From positions 1 through 23,124 of IMG/VR virus record IMGVR_UViG_3300012920_000282: a stretch of DNA of 23,124 bases, one strand, 5' to 3'. Below the pieces are notes generated by a model that did no database searches, was not told the origin of the DNA, and saw nothing but the letters and a program-made list of their open reading frames with translations. The stretch is from a virus. Position 1 is the stretch's first letter. Each line of letters starts with the position of its first letter. A program made the translations under genes and the position numbers. Shown one piece after another: positions 13,894 to 20,310 of this stretch.

Positions 13894-13974
13894 TACTGTA
13901 TATCCATCCACTGTATATCCCACCAGTACTGTACACTTGACCAGGCTGTATAAATATCCAGTACTGTATAAATA
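13894..13974. repeat. Five-unit CTGTA(T/C)A iteron-like array
   Basis: CTGTA begins at 13896, 13911, 13929, 13946 and 13964, giving spacings of 15, 18, 17 and 18 bases. Four units read CTGTATA and two of these extend to CTGTATAAATATC. Two units sit in the palindrome CAGTACTG. Additional half-sites occur outside (in the -10 box of the minus promoter and at about 14266). The array may bind a repressor or initiator. Confidence 0.7.
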
Positions 13975-13980
13975 TCAGGT

Positions 13981-14009
13981 GGGGCAATCGATAAGGGGCG
14001 GGGGAGGGG
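13981..14009 (+). other. G-quadruplex motif
   Basis: Four G runs (4, 4, 5 and 4 bases) separated by loops of 10, 1 and 1 bases on the plus strand, between the repeat array and the late promoter. The rest of the window has no similar run. Folding of the strand or its transcript is predicted by pattern only. Confidence 0.55.
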
Positions 14010-14046
14010 TACGGCACTGTGTAATAATTATAGTAGCCCCCCAAAC

Positions 14047-14074
14047 TTGCAAGAAACGAAAACCCGACTAGAAT
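14047..14074 (+). promoter_or_regulatory. Sigma70-like promoter for the packaging / head genes
   Basis: TTGCAA (14047-14052) and TAGAAT (14069-14074) are 16 bases apart. Initiation near 14081 would place the structured segment at the very 5' end of the transcript, about 200 bases ahead of the first gene. The match is good at -10 and moderate at -35. Confidence 0.5.
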
Positions 14075-14080
14075 GTGTAT

Positions 14081-14230
14081 TGCGTCTACTGGCTAGAGTC
14101 TTAATCCAACTCTGGTGCAAAGATAGGTAAAATCGTGATGCGAAAGGCATGGAGATTGTCTTGGTGTCCCCGCTTTCGCAGTAGATGCGCTTTGAGCGTA
14201 ATAGTGGTTCGATTCCACGGGTTAATCTAT
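14081..14230 (+). ncRNA. Probable structured RNA with tRNA T-arm-like hairpin
   Basis: Successive helices are visible. CTAGAGT pairs with ACTCTGG around a nine-base loop (about 14092-14114). TGCGAAAG (14139-14146) pairs with CTTTCGCA (14173-14180). TGCGCT pairs with AGCGTA around TTG (14186-14200). GTGG-TTCGATT-CCAC (14204-14218) is a canonical T-arm. The next seven bases, GGGTTAA (14219-14225), can pair with TTAATCC in the loop of the first helix, or as an acceptor-like stem. No cloverleaf, D-arm or anticodon arm fits, so it is not an ordinary tRNA. It lies just after the late promoter and before the terminase gene. Confidence 0.5.
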
Positions 14231-14280
14231 CGGAACCTTGCTTGGTAGCCGCTCCTAATTACTGTATCTGTTGAGTTGTT

Positions 14281-14463
14281 ATGACTGAATTAGAGTTAAA
14301 GATAGCTAACTTGGAGTTGGCTGAAGAGTTGAGAAAGGAAGCTCAAAGGCTTCAGAGGGCGTATGAGCTTGATGAAGATGTATCTTTGGTTGATGTAATG
14401 GTAGCTAGGAGGCGGGCTGAAGTTGCTCGTAATGCGTTGTATGGGCGAACCAGTAAAGATTAA
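14281..14463 (+). CDS. Small helical protein at the start of the packaging operon (60 aa)
   Basis: The whole protein is predicted helix: a Leu/Glu heptad region (about 1-30, ELELKIANLELAEELRKEAQ) then a second amphipathic helix (about 36-54). The ATG has no strong ribosome site. It overlaps the small terminase gene by 23 bases, which favours a real coding sequence. It may be a partner of the small terminase or a regulator; no family is recognised. Confidence 0.6.
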   Translation: MTELELKIANLELAEELRKEAQRLQRAYELDEDVSLVDVMVARRRAEVARNALYGRTSKD

Positions 14464-14866
14464 GAATGGCCGACAGGGTGAAGGTGGTGGCCGCCCTATG
14501 GTTGTTCTTAATGAGGATCAGAAACAGAAGTTAGCTTGGATGGCTCCCTATTTAACTATAGAGATGATGGCTGATTCTCTAGAGATTCCTAGATCGACAT
14601 TTAGTGAAATATTGAAGAGAGATCCTGAAGTAGCTGGAATCTATCACAAGCATAAGAGTGATAAGGTCGCAGAAGTGGCTTCTAGCCTCGTTAACAAGGC
14701 CAGAGACGGCGATACGAGGGCAGCTATGTTCTATCTAAGGACTCAGGGAAGATGGCGTGAAGAGGCTCACAGTGCGTCTGAGAGGCCCCAGATTCAGATC
14801 AATGTTTCGTCTATGCCTCAGATTGAGGAAGTAAAAGGAGATGTAATTGAGCCAGAAGCTGATTAA
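14441..14866 (+). CDS. terS: Putative terminase small subunit
   Basis: The product (141 aa) has a Gly-rich opening, then a helix-turn-helix region (about residues 33-60: LTIEMMADSLEIPRSTFSEIL) typical of small terminases, which recognise the packaging site, and a helical, charged middle with AMFYLRTQGRWRE (about 96-108), a pattern shared by many small terminases. Start choice is uncertain: ATG at 14441 is taken, ATG at 14432 or TTG at 14423 are in frame, and none has a clear ribosome site. Its last bases form the first copy of the repeat that flanks the oxygenase gene. The large subunit lies six genes downstream. Confidence 0.75.
   Translation: MGEPVKIKNGRQGEGGGRPMVVLNEDQKQKLAWMAPYLTIEMMADSLEIPRSTFSEILKRDPEVAGIYHKHKSDKVAEVASSLVNKARDGDTRAAMFYLRTQGRWREEAHSASERPQIQINVSSMPQIEEVKGDVIEPEAD
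14832..14864 (+). repeat. Direct repeat flanking the oxygenase gene, left copy
   Basis: TAAAAGG, five differing bases, then 21 identical bases (14844-14864), matched by the copy at 15449-15481 at the same internal spacing. This copy encodes the last residues of the small terminase. In the lysozyme frame it also reads a seven-codon remnant (MSQKLIN) ending on the oxygenase start codon. Confidence 0.85.
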
Positions 14867-14869
14867 CTA

Positions 14870-15451
14870 ATGTATGTAATTTCACCTCAAGTCAGAGAAA
14901 CTCACGCTTATATGCAGTGGGATGATTGTTTTTTTGAGGAAGAGTTAAACTTGTTGCAGGATATTGCTAAAGGGGCTAATCAAAACGCTACTGTTGGCAA
15001 TAGTGTTGAAAGTAAAGAAGATTTAAGTGTAAGACGGTCTGTCTTAAGCTGGCTTACTCCCACAGACTCAAATCTATGGGTTTATCAAAAATTAAGCGGA
15101 ATAGTTAGCAGAATGAATGCTGATAGTTATAATTTTGATTTGACTGGTTTTGGGGAAGATATACAGCTTGCAAGCTATGGTGAAGACCGTCAAGGAATGT
15201 ACTCCTGGCATAAAGATATGCTTGAGCAGGGAATATCAAGGAAGCTGTCTTTAGTTCTTCAGTTATCTAACCCTGATGATTACGAAGGTGGAGAGCTTCA
15301 AATATTAGATAGAAAAGACCCAATGACGGTGGAAAAAAAAAGAGGCAAGATTTGTATTTTTCCTTCTTGGACTCTTCATCAAGTAACACCAGTAACTAAG
15401 GGAACTAGACAATCTTTAGTGGCTTGGGTTTCGGGTCCTCCATTTAAATAA
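14870..15451 (+). CDS. 2-oxoglutarate/Fe(II)-dependent oxygenase (prolyl-hydroxylase-like)
   Basis: The 193-aa protein carries the double-stranded beta-helix oxygenase signature: His114-x-Asp116 (YSWHKDM), His170 (WTLHQVTP) and Arg180 for 2-oxoglutarate, with the GGELQI strand (140-145) between. This is the layout of prolyl-4-hydroxylase and PKHD-type enzymes, which hydroxylate a side chain or a small molecule using O2, Fe(II) and 2-oxoglutarate. No signal peptide is present. The substrate is unknown; phage tail or host proteins are possible. It is flanked by a direct repeat, splits the terminase-lysozyme pair and is more A/T-rich than its neighbours, which suggests a late acquisition. Confidence 0.88.
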   Translation: MYVISPQVRETHAYMQWDDCFFEEELNLLQDIAKGANQNATVGNSVESKEDLSVRRSVLSWLTPTDSNLWVYQKLSGIVSRMNADSYNFDLTGFGEDIQLASYGEDRQGMYSWHKDMLEQGISRKLSLVLQLSNPDDYEGGELQILDRKDPMTVEKKRGKICIFPSWTLHQVTPVTKGTRQSLVAWVSGPPFK

Positions 15452-15481
15452 AAGGTAAGATAATTGAGCCAGAAGCTGATT
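15449..15481 (+). repeat. Direct repeat flanking the oxygenase gene, right copy
   Basis: This second copy (identical core 15461-15481) holds the lysozyme TTG start and its ribosome site. In the small-terminase frame it still reads the residues IEPEAD and then TGA, so it looks like the ancestral overlapping junction of the two genes. Confidence 0.85.
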
Positions 15482-15904
15482 GATCAACTTGCTATTCACG
15501 AGGGTGTTAAGAGGTTTGCCTATAAATGCCCTGCTGGTAAGTGGACGATAGGTGTAGGCCGTAATATCGATGAGGATGGTGGTATTGGTCTGTCTGACGC
15601 TGAAGTCTACACTTTGTTAAGGAATGATGTGGCTCGGGTAGATCGTGAGTTGGATGATGCTTTTGAGTGGTATAGTTTGTTGGATCAGGTGCGTAAGGAT
15701 GCCTTGTGTAACCTGTCTTTTAACCTTGGTATGCCTCGGCTTATGAAGTTCCAGAAGGCTTTAGGTCATCTAGCTGCTGACCGATACAAAGAGAGTGCTG
15801 AGGAGTTCCTAGACTCTTTGTGGGCTACTCAGGTGGGTCAGAGAGCGTTAGATGTGGCTCATATGGTTGAATTTGGAGAATATCCTGATGGGAATGGGAG
15901 TTAA
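15464..15904 (+). CDS. Endolysin: T4-type lysozyme (glycoside hydrolase family 24)
   Basis: The 146-aa protein carries the lysozyme triad at the N terminus: Glu13 in HEG, Cys22 in the place of the usual Asp (YKCPAGKW), and Thr28 in WTIGVGRN, with the spacing of T4-type enzymes. Cys at the second position occurs in some family members. The remaining helical domain includes LCNLSFNLGMPRLMKFQKAL. It should cut the MurNAc-GlcNAc bond of peptidoglycan at lysis. No signal peptide is seen, so a holin elsewhere is needed. The start is TTG with AAGG eight bases upstream, and no ATG exists near it. Confidence 0.93.
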   Translation: MSQKLIDQLAIHEGVKRFAYKCPAGKWTIGVGRNIDEDGGIGLSDAEVYTLLRNDVARVDRELDDAFEWYSLLDQVRKDALCNLSFNLGMPRLMKFQKALGHLAADRYKESAEEFLDSLWATQVGQRALDVAHMVEFGEYPDGNGS

Positions 15905-16067
15905 GCATTACAAAAAGGATGGAACTGAGCATAAGGGCGGTATGCACAAAATGCCCAATGGTGAGTTGCATTCCGGTAAAACACACACTAAATCTAGTGT
16001 TAGACTGTTTCACTACGGTGATTTAACCAAGAAAGCGCAAGAAAAGGCGCGTAAAAGCTGGAGGTAG
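15888..16067 (+). CDS. Small basic phage protein (59 aa)
   Basis: I take the ATG at 15888 with GGAG about nine bases upstream; ATG 15894 is a close alternative. The start lies inside the lysozyme gene end, a 17-base overlap. The protein is Lys- and His-rich: HYKKDGTEHKGGMHKMPNGELHSGK is followed by a short basic helix ending KARKSWR. It is probably nucleic-acid-binding or a minor virion component. No named family is assigned. Confidence 0.65.
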   Translation: MGMGVKHYKKDGTEHKGGMHKMPNGELHSGKTHTKSSVRLFHYGDLTKKAQEKARKSWR

Positions 16068-16069
16068 CT

Positions 16070-16150
16070 ATGCCTGGTTACGGTGGTTCTTACGGTGGTA
16101 TGAAGAAGAAAAAAGTTAAAAAAAAGAAGAAAAAGCCAGTTAATCGATAA
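16070..16150 (+). CDS. Lysine-rich micropeptide (26 aa)
   Basis: The ATG at 16070 follows GGAGG with five bases between, and the stop overlaps the next ATG as TAATG, so a translated gene is well supported despite its size. The peptide has a Gly/Tyr-rich head (MPGYGGSYGG) and a tail of about 11 lysines in 16 residues. Similar peptides occur in other phages near structural genes. A DNA-condensing or virion role is a guess. Confidence 0.7.
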   Translation: MPGYGGSYGGMKKKKVKKKKKKPVNR

Positions 16151-16368
16151 TGGCTCGCAAGTTTGCAAAGGTTCCCAAGACTAAACGGGGTGTCCCTGTT
16201 AAGTATGTGCGCGGTGCTAAAAACAAGAAAGCAACTGAGGACGAGATAAAGTCTACAGCGAAGAAATATCGGGAAGGCACTCTGACCAAAGCAGAAATGG
16301 ATGCTATATCCAAGAAGAGGGCAAAGAGTGGCAAGAAAAAAAGCAAAAAAAAGCGCAAAAAGCGGTAG
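16150..16368 (+). CDS. Highly basic small protein (72 aa)
   Basis: The gene is coupled to the micropeptide by a TAATG overlap. Residues 1-30 carry spaced Lys/Arg, 30-55 form a helix (DEIKSTAKKYREGTLTKAEMDA), and the last 18 residues are almost entirely Lys and Arg. This histone-like charge suggests binding to DNA, or to packaged DNA in the head. It overlaps the next gene by 68 bases in another frame. Confidence 0.65.
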   Translation: MARKFAKVPKTKRGVPVKYVRGAKNKKATEDEIKSTAKKYREGTLTKAEMDAISKKRAKSGKKKSKKKRKKR

Positions 16369-16597
16369 TGCGAAAACGCTAGCTGATTATTCTAAGAAGT
16401 ACAATATTCCTGTTCGCATCCTGAGTCAGGTGAAAAAGCGGGGTATGGGTGCTTATTACTCCTCTGGCTCACGACCTGGGGTTACTGCAAACCAGTGGGC
16501 TATGGGTCGCGTCAGATCTTTTGCTACTGGAAGTGGTGGTGCGCGTAAAGCAGATGCTGATTTGTGGAAAAAAGCGAAAGCTAGCCGCACTGCATGA
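16301..16597 (+). CDS. Basic phage protein with YSSGSRPG motif (98 aa)
   Basis: The frame begins at ATG 16301, inside the previous gene. The first about 25 residues are very basic and may be partly over-extended; GTG 16328 is another start. The folded part (28-98) contains YSKKYNIPVRILSQVKKRGMGAYYSSGSRPG and ANQWAMGRVRSF, a pattern common in small virion-associated phage and giant-virus proteins of unknown function. Its stop overlaps the large terminase ATG by four bases. It is a member of the basic small-protein run. Confidence 0.65.
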   Translation: MLYPRRGQRVARKKAKKSAKSGSAKTLADYSKKYNIPVRILSQVKKRGMGAYYSSGSRPGVTANQWAMGRVRSFATGSGGARKADADLWKKAKASRTA

Positions 16598-17838
16598 ATC
16601 TTGATATTCAATTATTGCCTTGGCAAGAAGCCGTCTGGAATGATCCTACGCGCTTCAAGGTGGTCGCTGCCGGTCGCAGGACAGGTAAATCACGCCTCGC
16701 AGCCTATTTGCTCATGGTCAACGCCCTGCAATCGGACAAAGGCCATGTATTCTATGTAGCTCCTACTCAGGGACAAGCCAGAGACATCATGTGGAATCTA
16801 CTCCTCGATGTTGGCAAAGACGTTATCAAGAACTCCCATGTCAATAATATGCAGATTACTCTGCTCAATGATGTAATTATTTCCCTAAAAGGTGCTGACC
16901 GACCAGAAACAATGCGGGGTGTAAGCCTTTCTTACCTCGTTATGGATGAGTATGCAGATATGAAGCCTGATGTCTGGGAACTCATATTAAGACCTGCACT
17001 GGCTGATAGATCTGCTCCTGCCCTGTTTATCGGCACTCCAATGGGCCGTAATCACTTCTATGACCTATATCGCAATGCTGAGCTGGGAGATGACCCAGAC
17101 TTTGCTGCATGGCACTACACCAGCTATGACAACAACCTGATTGAGCGTGAAGAAATAGATCGGGCCAAGAAATCTATGTCCTCATACGCCTTTAGGCAGG
17201 AGTTTATGGCATCTTTTGAGGCCCGAGGCTCTGAAATGTTTAAAGAGGATTGGGTGTATTTTGATGAAAATGAACCCGAAGGTGACTACTACATAGCCAT
17301 TGACCTTGCGGGTTTTGAGGAAATGGGTAAGAAAAACAAAACTAAAAACCTAGATAACACTTCTATAGCTGTTGTAAAGGTAAATCAGGATGGTTGGTGG
17401 GTTGCCGATATGATTGTAGGTCGGTGGACACTAGATCAAACAGCCGTAAAAATCTTCCAAGCAGTACAGAATTACCGGCCCGTGTCAGTAGGAATAGAAA
17501 AAGGTATTGCAAAACAAGCAGTTATGAGTCCGTTGAGTGACTTAATGGCAAAGTATGCTAGATATTTTCATGTAGTAGAGCTAACGCATGGTAATCGCAA
17601 AAAGGTAGATCGTGTCATGTGGGCGTTGCAAGGCAGGTTTGAAAACGGACTTATTGCGCTAAATAAGGGCGATTGGAACTATCAGTTGATGGATGAGCTA
17701 TTTCAGTTCCCAGATGTTCTGACACATGATGATATGGTGGACTCTTTAGCATATATAGACCAACTTGCCAAGGTATCGTATGCTTCGCACTTTGAAGAAG
17801 ACACCTTTGACGTTTTAGATAGCGTAGCAGGGTATTAA
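16594..17838 (+). CDS. terL: Terminase large subunit
   Basis: The 414-aa packaging motor is complete. The ATPase has Walker A AAGRRTGKS (25-33), a Walker B/glutamate switch LVMDE (115-119) and coupling motif GTPMGR (147-152). The nuclease domain has Asp237 (YYIAIDLAG), Glu302 (VGIEKG) and HDDMVDSLAY near residue 380, an RNase H-like metal site. It translocates DNA into the procapsid and cuts the concatemer. It couples to the upstream gene with an ATGA overlap and precedes the portal by one base. Its length is somewhat short but contains all key motifs. Confidence 0.95.
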   Translation: MNLDIQLLPWQEAVWNDPTRFKVVAAGRRTGKSRLAAYLLMVNALQSDKGHVFYVAPTQGQARDIMWNLLLDVGKDVIKNSHVNNMQITLLNDVIISLKGADRPETMRGVSLSYLVMDEYADMKPDVWELILRPALADRSAPALFIGTPMGRNHFYDLYRNAELGDDPDFAAWHYTSYDNNLIEREEIDRAKKSMSSYAFRQEFMASFEARGSEMFKEDWVYFDENEPEGDYYIAIDLAGFEEMGKKNKTKNLDNTSIAVVKVNQDGWWVADMIVGRWTLDQTAVKIFQAVQNYRPVSVGIEKGIAKQAVMSPLSDLMAKYARYFHVVELTHGNRKKVDRVMWALQGRFENGLIALNKGDWNYQLMDELFQFPDVLTHDDMVDSLAYIDQLAKVSYASHFEEDTFDVLDSVAGY

Positions 17839-17839
17839 T

Positions 17840-19789
17840 ATGATTGACCAAGAAACATTTGCCTATGAACAGTCTGTAAGTAGCTGGGTTATGGACAAGT
17901 GCAATACATGGCGCGATTTTTATTCAAACGTCTACGAAAAAAAGTTTGACGAATACAATCGATTGTTTCGGGGTCAATTTTCTGACGAAGACAAAACACG
18001 AGACTCTGAGCGGTCTACCCTTGTATCTCCTGCCTTACAGCAAGCAGTAGAGTCTGGTGTATCTGAGATCGAAGAGGCTACCTTTGGTCGCGGTTCGTTT
18101 TTTGATATTAAAGACGATCTAAGAGATGGTGAAACTGCCGATATTGCTTATCTACGCAATCAACTGCATAAAGACTTTAGCCAGACCAAGATCCGTAAGG
18201 GTGTCGCTGAATGTTTGATTAACGCTGCTGTATACGGTACAGGCATAGCGGAAATTGTAATTGAAGAGGTAAAAGAGGCTAAACCAGCTACTCAGCCCGT
18301 CCTTGAAGGACAAATGACCGCCGTTGGCATAAATATTGCGACACGCACCATTTGTAGGCTTAAACCTGTCCAGCCAAGAAACTTCCTAATTGATCCTGTT
18401 GCTGTCTCTATTGAAGAGGCAATAGGCGTGGCCGTAGATGAATACGTGCCATATCATCAAGTAGAGCAACTCCAAGAGGTCGGTGTTTACAAGGACGTAG
18501 ACATTACCCTTGCCTATCAAGATTCTGATATTGATGCAGACCCTGAACTGTCTAAACAACCAGACGATAAGATTCGACTGACTAAATACTATGGTCTTGT
18601 TCCTAAAGAGCTTATGGAGCTAGAAGAGGATTTTGAGGAAGAAGAAGACGATGGGATGTACATTGAGGCAATCGTTGTTGTAGCAAACGGTAGTATCTGC
18701 CTCAAGGCAGAACGTAATAACTACATGATGGGCGACAGACCCGTTGTGGCGTTTCCTTGGGACATAGTGCCTGGAAGGTTTTGGGGACGAGGTATATGCG
18801 AAAAAGGCTACAGTTCCCAGAAAGCTCTGGATGCAGAAATGCGAGCTAGGATTGATGCGCTTGCATTGACTGTCCATCCAATGATGGCAATGGATGCAAC
18901 TCGCATTCCAAGAGGGACGCAACCAGAAGTTAGACCAGGTAAGTTACTGCTTACTAACGGTAACCCTCAAGAAGTACTCCAGCCATTTAATTTTGGCACA
19001 GTTTCACAGATTACCTTTGCTCAAGCAGATGCCCTTCAGAAGATGGTACAGACCGCTACAGGAGCGATAGATTCTGCTGGTATACCAGGCTCTATAAATG
19101 GCGAAGCGACCGCAGCGGGAATCTCAATGAGTCTAGGCGCGATTATTAAACGCACCAAGCGCACTTTAATTAACTTCCAAGAGTCGTTTTTAATGCCCTT
19201 TGTTACAAAAGTAGCTCATAGATATATGCAGTTTGAGCCTGAAATTTATCCTGTAAATGATTATAGATTTCAGGTTACGAGTTCTCTAGGAATTATAGCC
19301 AGAGAATATGAGGTTACTCAGCTTGTGCAACTGCTTCAGACGATGGGAACGGACTCTCCGTTATATCCGGTTCTTATCCAGTCGATCATAGATAATATGA
19401 ACATCTCTAATCGTGAGCAGCTTGTACAGGTTATACAGCAAGCATCTCAGCCTAATCCACAGGCTCAGGAGGCAGCACAAGCACAACTTCAGTCTCAATT
19501 ACAGTTTCAAGGCGCACAAAGTGCAGCTCTCGCTGGTCAGGCTGTTGAATCACAAGCTAGAGCTAAGAAGATTGAGGCAGAAACCAAAGCTATACCAGTT
19601 GAACTTGAGATCGATCAAATCAATGCTGCTACTAAGAATCTCGCTGTTGGGGATGCTGATGACAAAGAGTTTGAACGCCGTATGAATGTAACTGATAGAT
19701 TGTTAAGAGAAAAACAACTTAATCTTCAGCAAGCGGCTCTGACCCCACAGGTTCCGACACCCCCGCAGCCAGAGGCACAGCCTAACTAA
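17840..19789 (+). CDS. Portal protein (head-tail connector)
   Basis: The 649-aa size, helix-rich N terminus, acidic central segment (LEEDFEEEEDDG, about 257-268) and Gln/Ala-rich C-terminal coiled-coil region (about 530-600, followed by a Pro/Gln-rich tail) fit a podovirus-type portal. The position directly after the large terminase and before scaffold and capsid supports it. It forms the ring through which DNA enters and leaves. The family is recognised by composition and context; individual portal motifs are weakly conserved. Confidence 0.85.
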   Translation: MIDQETFAYEQSVSSWVMDKCNTWRDFYSNVYEKKFDEYNRLFRGQFSDEDKTRDSERSTLVSPALQQAVESGVSEIEEATFGRGSFFDIKDDLRDGETADIAYLRNQLHKDFSQTKIRKGVAECLINAAVYGTGIAEIVIEEVKEAKPATQPVLEGQMTAVGINIATRTICRLKPVQPRNFLIDPVAVSIEEAIGVAVDEYVPYHQVEQLQEVGVYKDVDITLAYQDSDIDADPELSKQPDDKIRLTKYYGLVPKELMELEEDFEEEEDDGMYIEAIVVVANGSICLKAERNNYMMGDRPVVAFPWDIVPGRFWGRGICEKGYSSQKALDAEMRARIDALALTVHPMMAMDATRIPRGTQPEVRPGKLLLTNGNPQEVLQPFNFGTVSQITFAQADALQKMVQTATGAIDSAGIPGSINGEATAAGISMSLGAIIKRTKRTLINFQESFLMPFVTKVAHRYMQFEPEIYPVNDYRFQVTSSLGIIAREYEVTQLVQLLQTMGTDSPLYPVLIQSIIDNMNISNREQLVQVIQQASQPNPQAQEAAQAQLQSQLQFQGAQSAALAGQAVESQARAKKIEAETKAIPVELEIDQINAATKNLAVGDADDKEFERRMNVTDRLLREKQLNLQQAALTPQVPTPPQPEAQPN

Positions 19790-20040
19790 TGGAAGAAAAT
19801 GACTATGAAGTCTTCCAAGAGATGTTTCTAACTGAGGGTTGGAAAAAAGTAATAGAAGATTTGGAAGAATTAAGAAAGATAAACAACGATGTGCAATCAA
19901 CGCATACTCTTGAAATGTTGTACAAAAATAAAGGAAAATTAGAAATTATAGATATTTTGCTTAGTCTTGAGACTACAGCAGAAATGGCAAAAACCGAACA
20001 GGGTAGCAATCTGAACTGGTGGTCTGATGTTAGTTCGTGA
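19789..20040 (+). CDS. Small acidic hypothetical protein (83 aa)
   Basis: The ATG overlaps the portal stop (TAATG) and the 3' end overlaps the next gene by 14 bases. The protein is helical and acidic (EENDYEVFQEMFL...EDLEELRKINN), with a second helix about 45-72 and a short WWSD end. No family is recognised. The place between portal and scaffold suggests a head-assembly or virion factor. Confidence 0.65.
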   Translation: MEENDYEVFQEMFLTEGWKKVIEDLEELRKINNDVQSTHTLEMLYKNKGKLEIIDILLSLETTAEMAKTEQGSNLNWWSDVSS

Positions 20041-20254
20041 CTTTGAGTGCGATGAGGGCCACATTTTTGAAAAATTTGTTTCACATGGAACAAATGTCTT
20101 AGATTGTCCTGTATGCGGTAAAATTGCAAAAAGGATCGTTTCTGCTCCGATCTTTCATCTTGACGGGTGTAGTGGGCATTTTCCTACAGCATCTGAAAAG
20201 TGGGTAAAGAAAAGAGAAGAAAAGATAGCATTAGAACGTAAGGCAGCCGAGTAA
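20027..20254 (+). CDS. FmdB-like zinc-ribbon small protein (75 aa)
   Basis: The N-terminal half resembles the FmdB/CxxC regulatory ribbon seen in many phage head operons: FECDEGHIFE (Cys8, His12), then CPVCG (Cys27, Cys30) and AKRIVSAPIFHLDG. Only one Cys of the usual first pair is present, so metal binding may use His12. The C-terminal tail is basic and helical. Small ribbons of this type often lie near phage capsid genes, with unknown roles. Confidence 0.7.
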   Translation: MLVRDFECDEGHIFEKFVSHGTNVLDCPVCGKIAKRIVSAPIFHLDGCSGHFPTASEKWVKKREEKIALERKAAE

Positions 20255-20310
20255 ACGTCCTGCGGGTTAAAGAACCCAAAGGGTAGCCAATACAAGGTCT
20301 TAGGAGTTTA

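Larger units (their letters stand above)
13748..14280. promoter_or_regulatory. Divergent control region between early and late strands
   Basis: About 530 bases without a credible gene separate the minus-strand cassette from the plus-strand packaging genes. From left to right it holds a minus-strand sigma70-like promoter (13785-13812), five CTGTA units (13896-13970), a G-rich quadruplex motif (13981-14009), a plus-strand promoter (14047-14074) and a probable structured RNA (about 14081-14230). Open frames in the repeat array (13802-14071 +, 13826-14044 -) are low-complexity shadows. This layout suggests the main transcription switch. Confidence 0.6.

Noticed and set aside
13802-14071. ORFs on both strands across the CTGTA array
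   Set aside because: Low-complexity, Tyr/Pro-rich translations of repeat DNA that lie across a promoter and G-run; no protein-like features.
14101-14227. Complete tRNA gene ending in a canonical T-arm
   Set aside because: The only acceptor-like pairing spans about 125 bases, no D-arm or anticodon loop with U33 fits, and one T-stem pair is mismatched. Retained only as a structured RNA candidate.
14844-15481. Insertion sequence or transposon carrying the oxygenase
   Set aside because: There is no transposase and no terminal inverted repeats; the flanking repeat is gene-junction sequence, better explained by duplication or homologous recombination.
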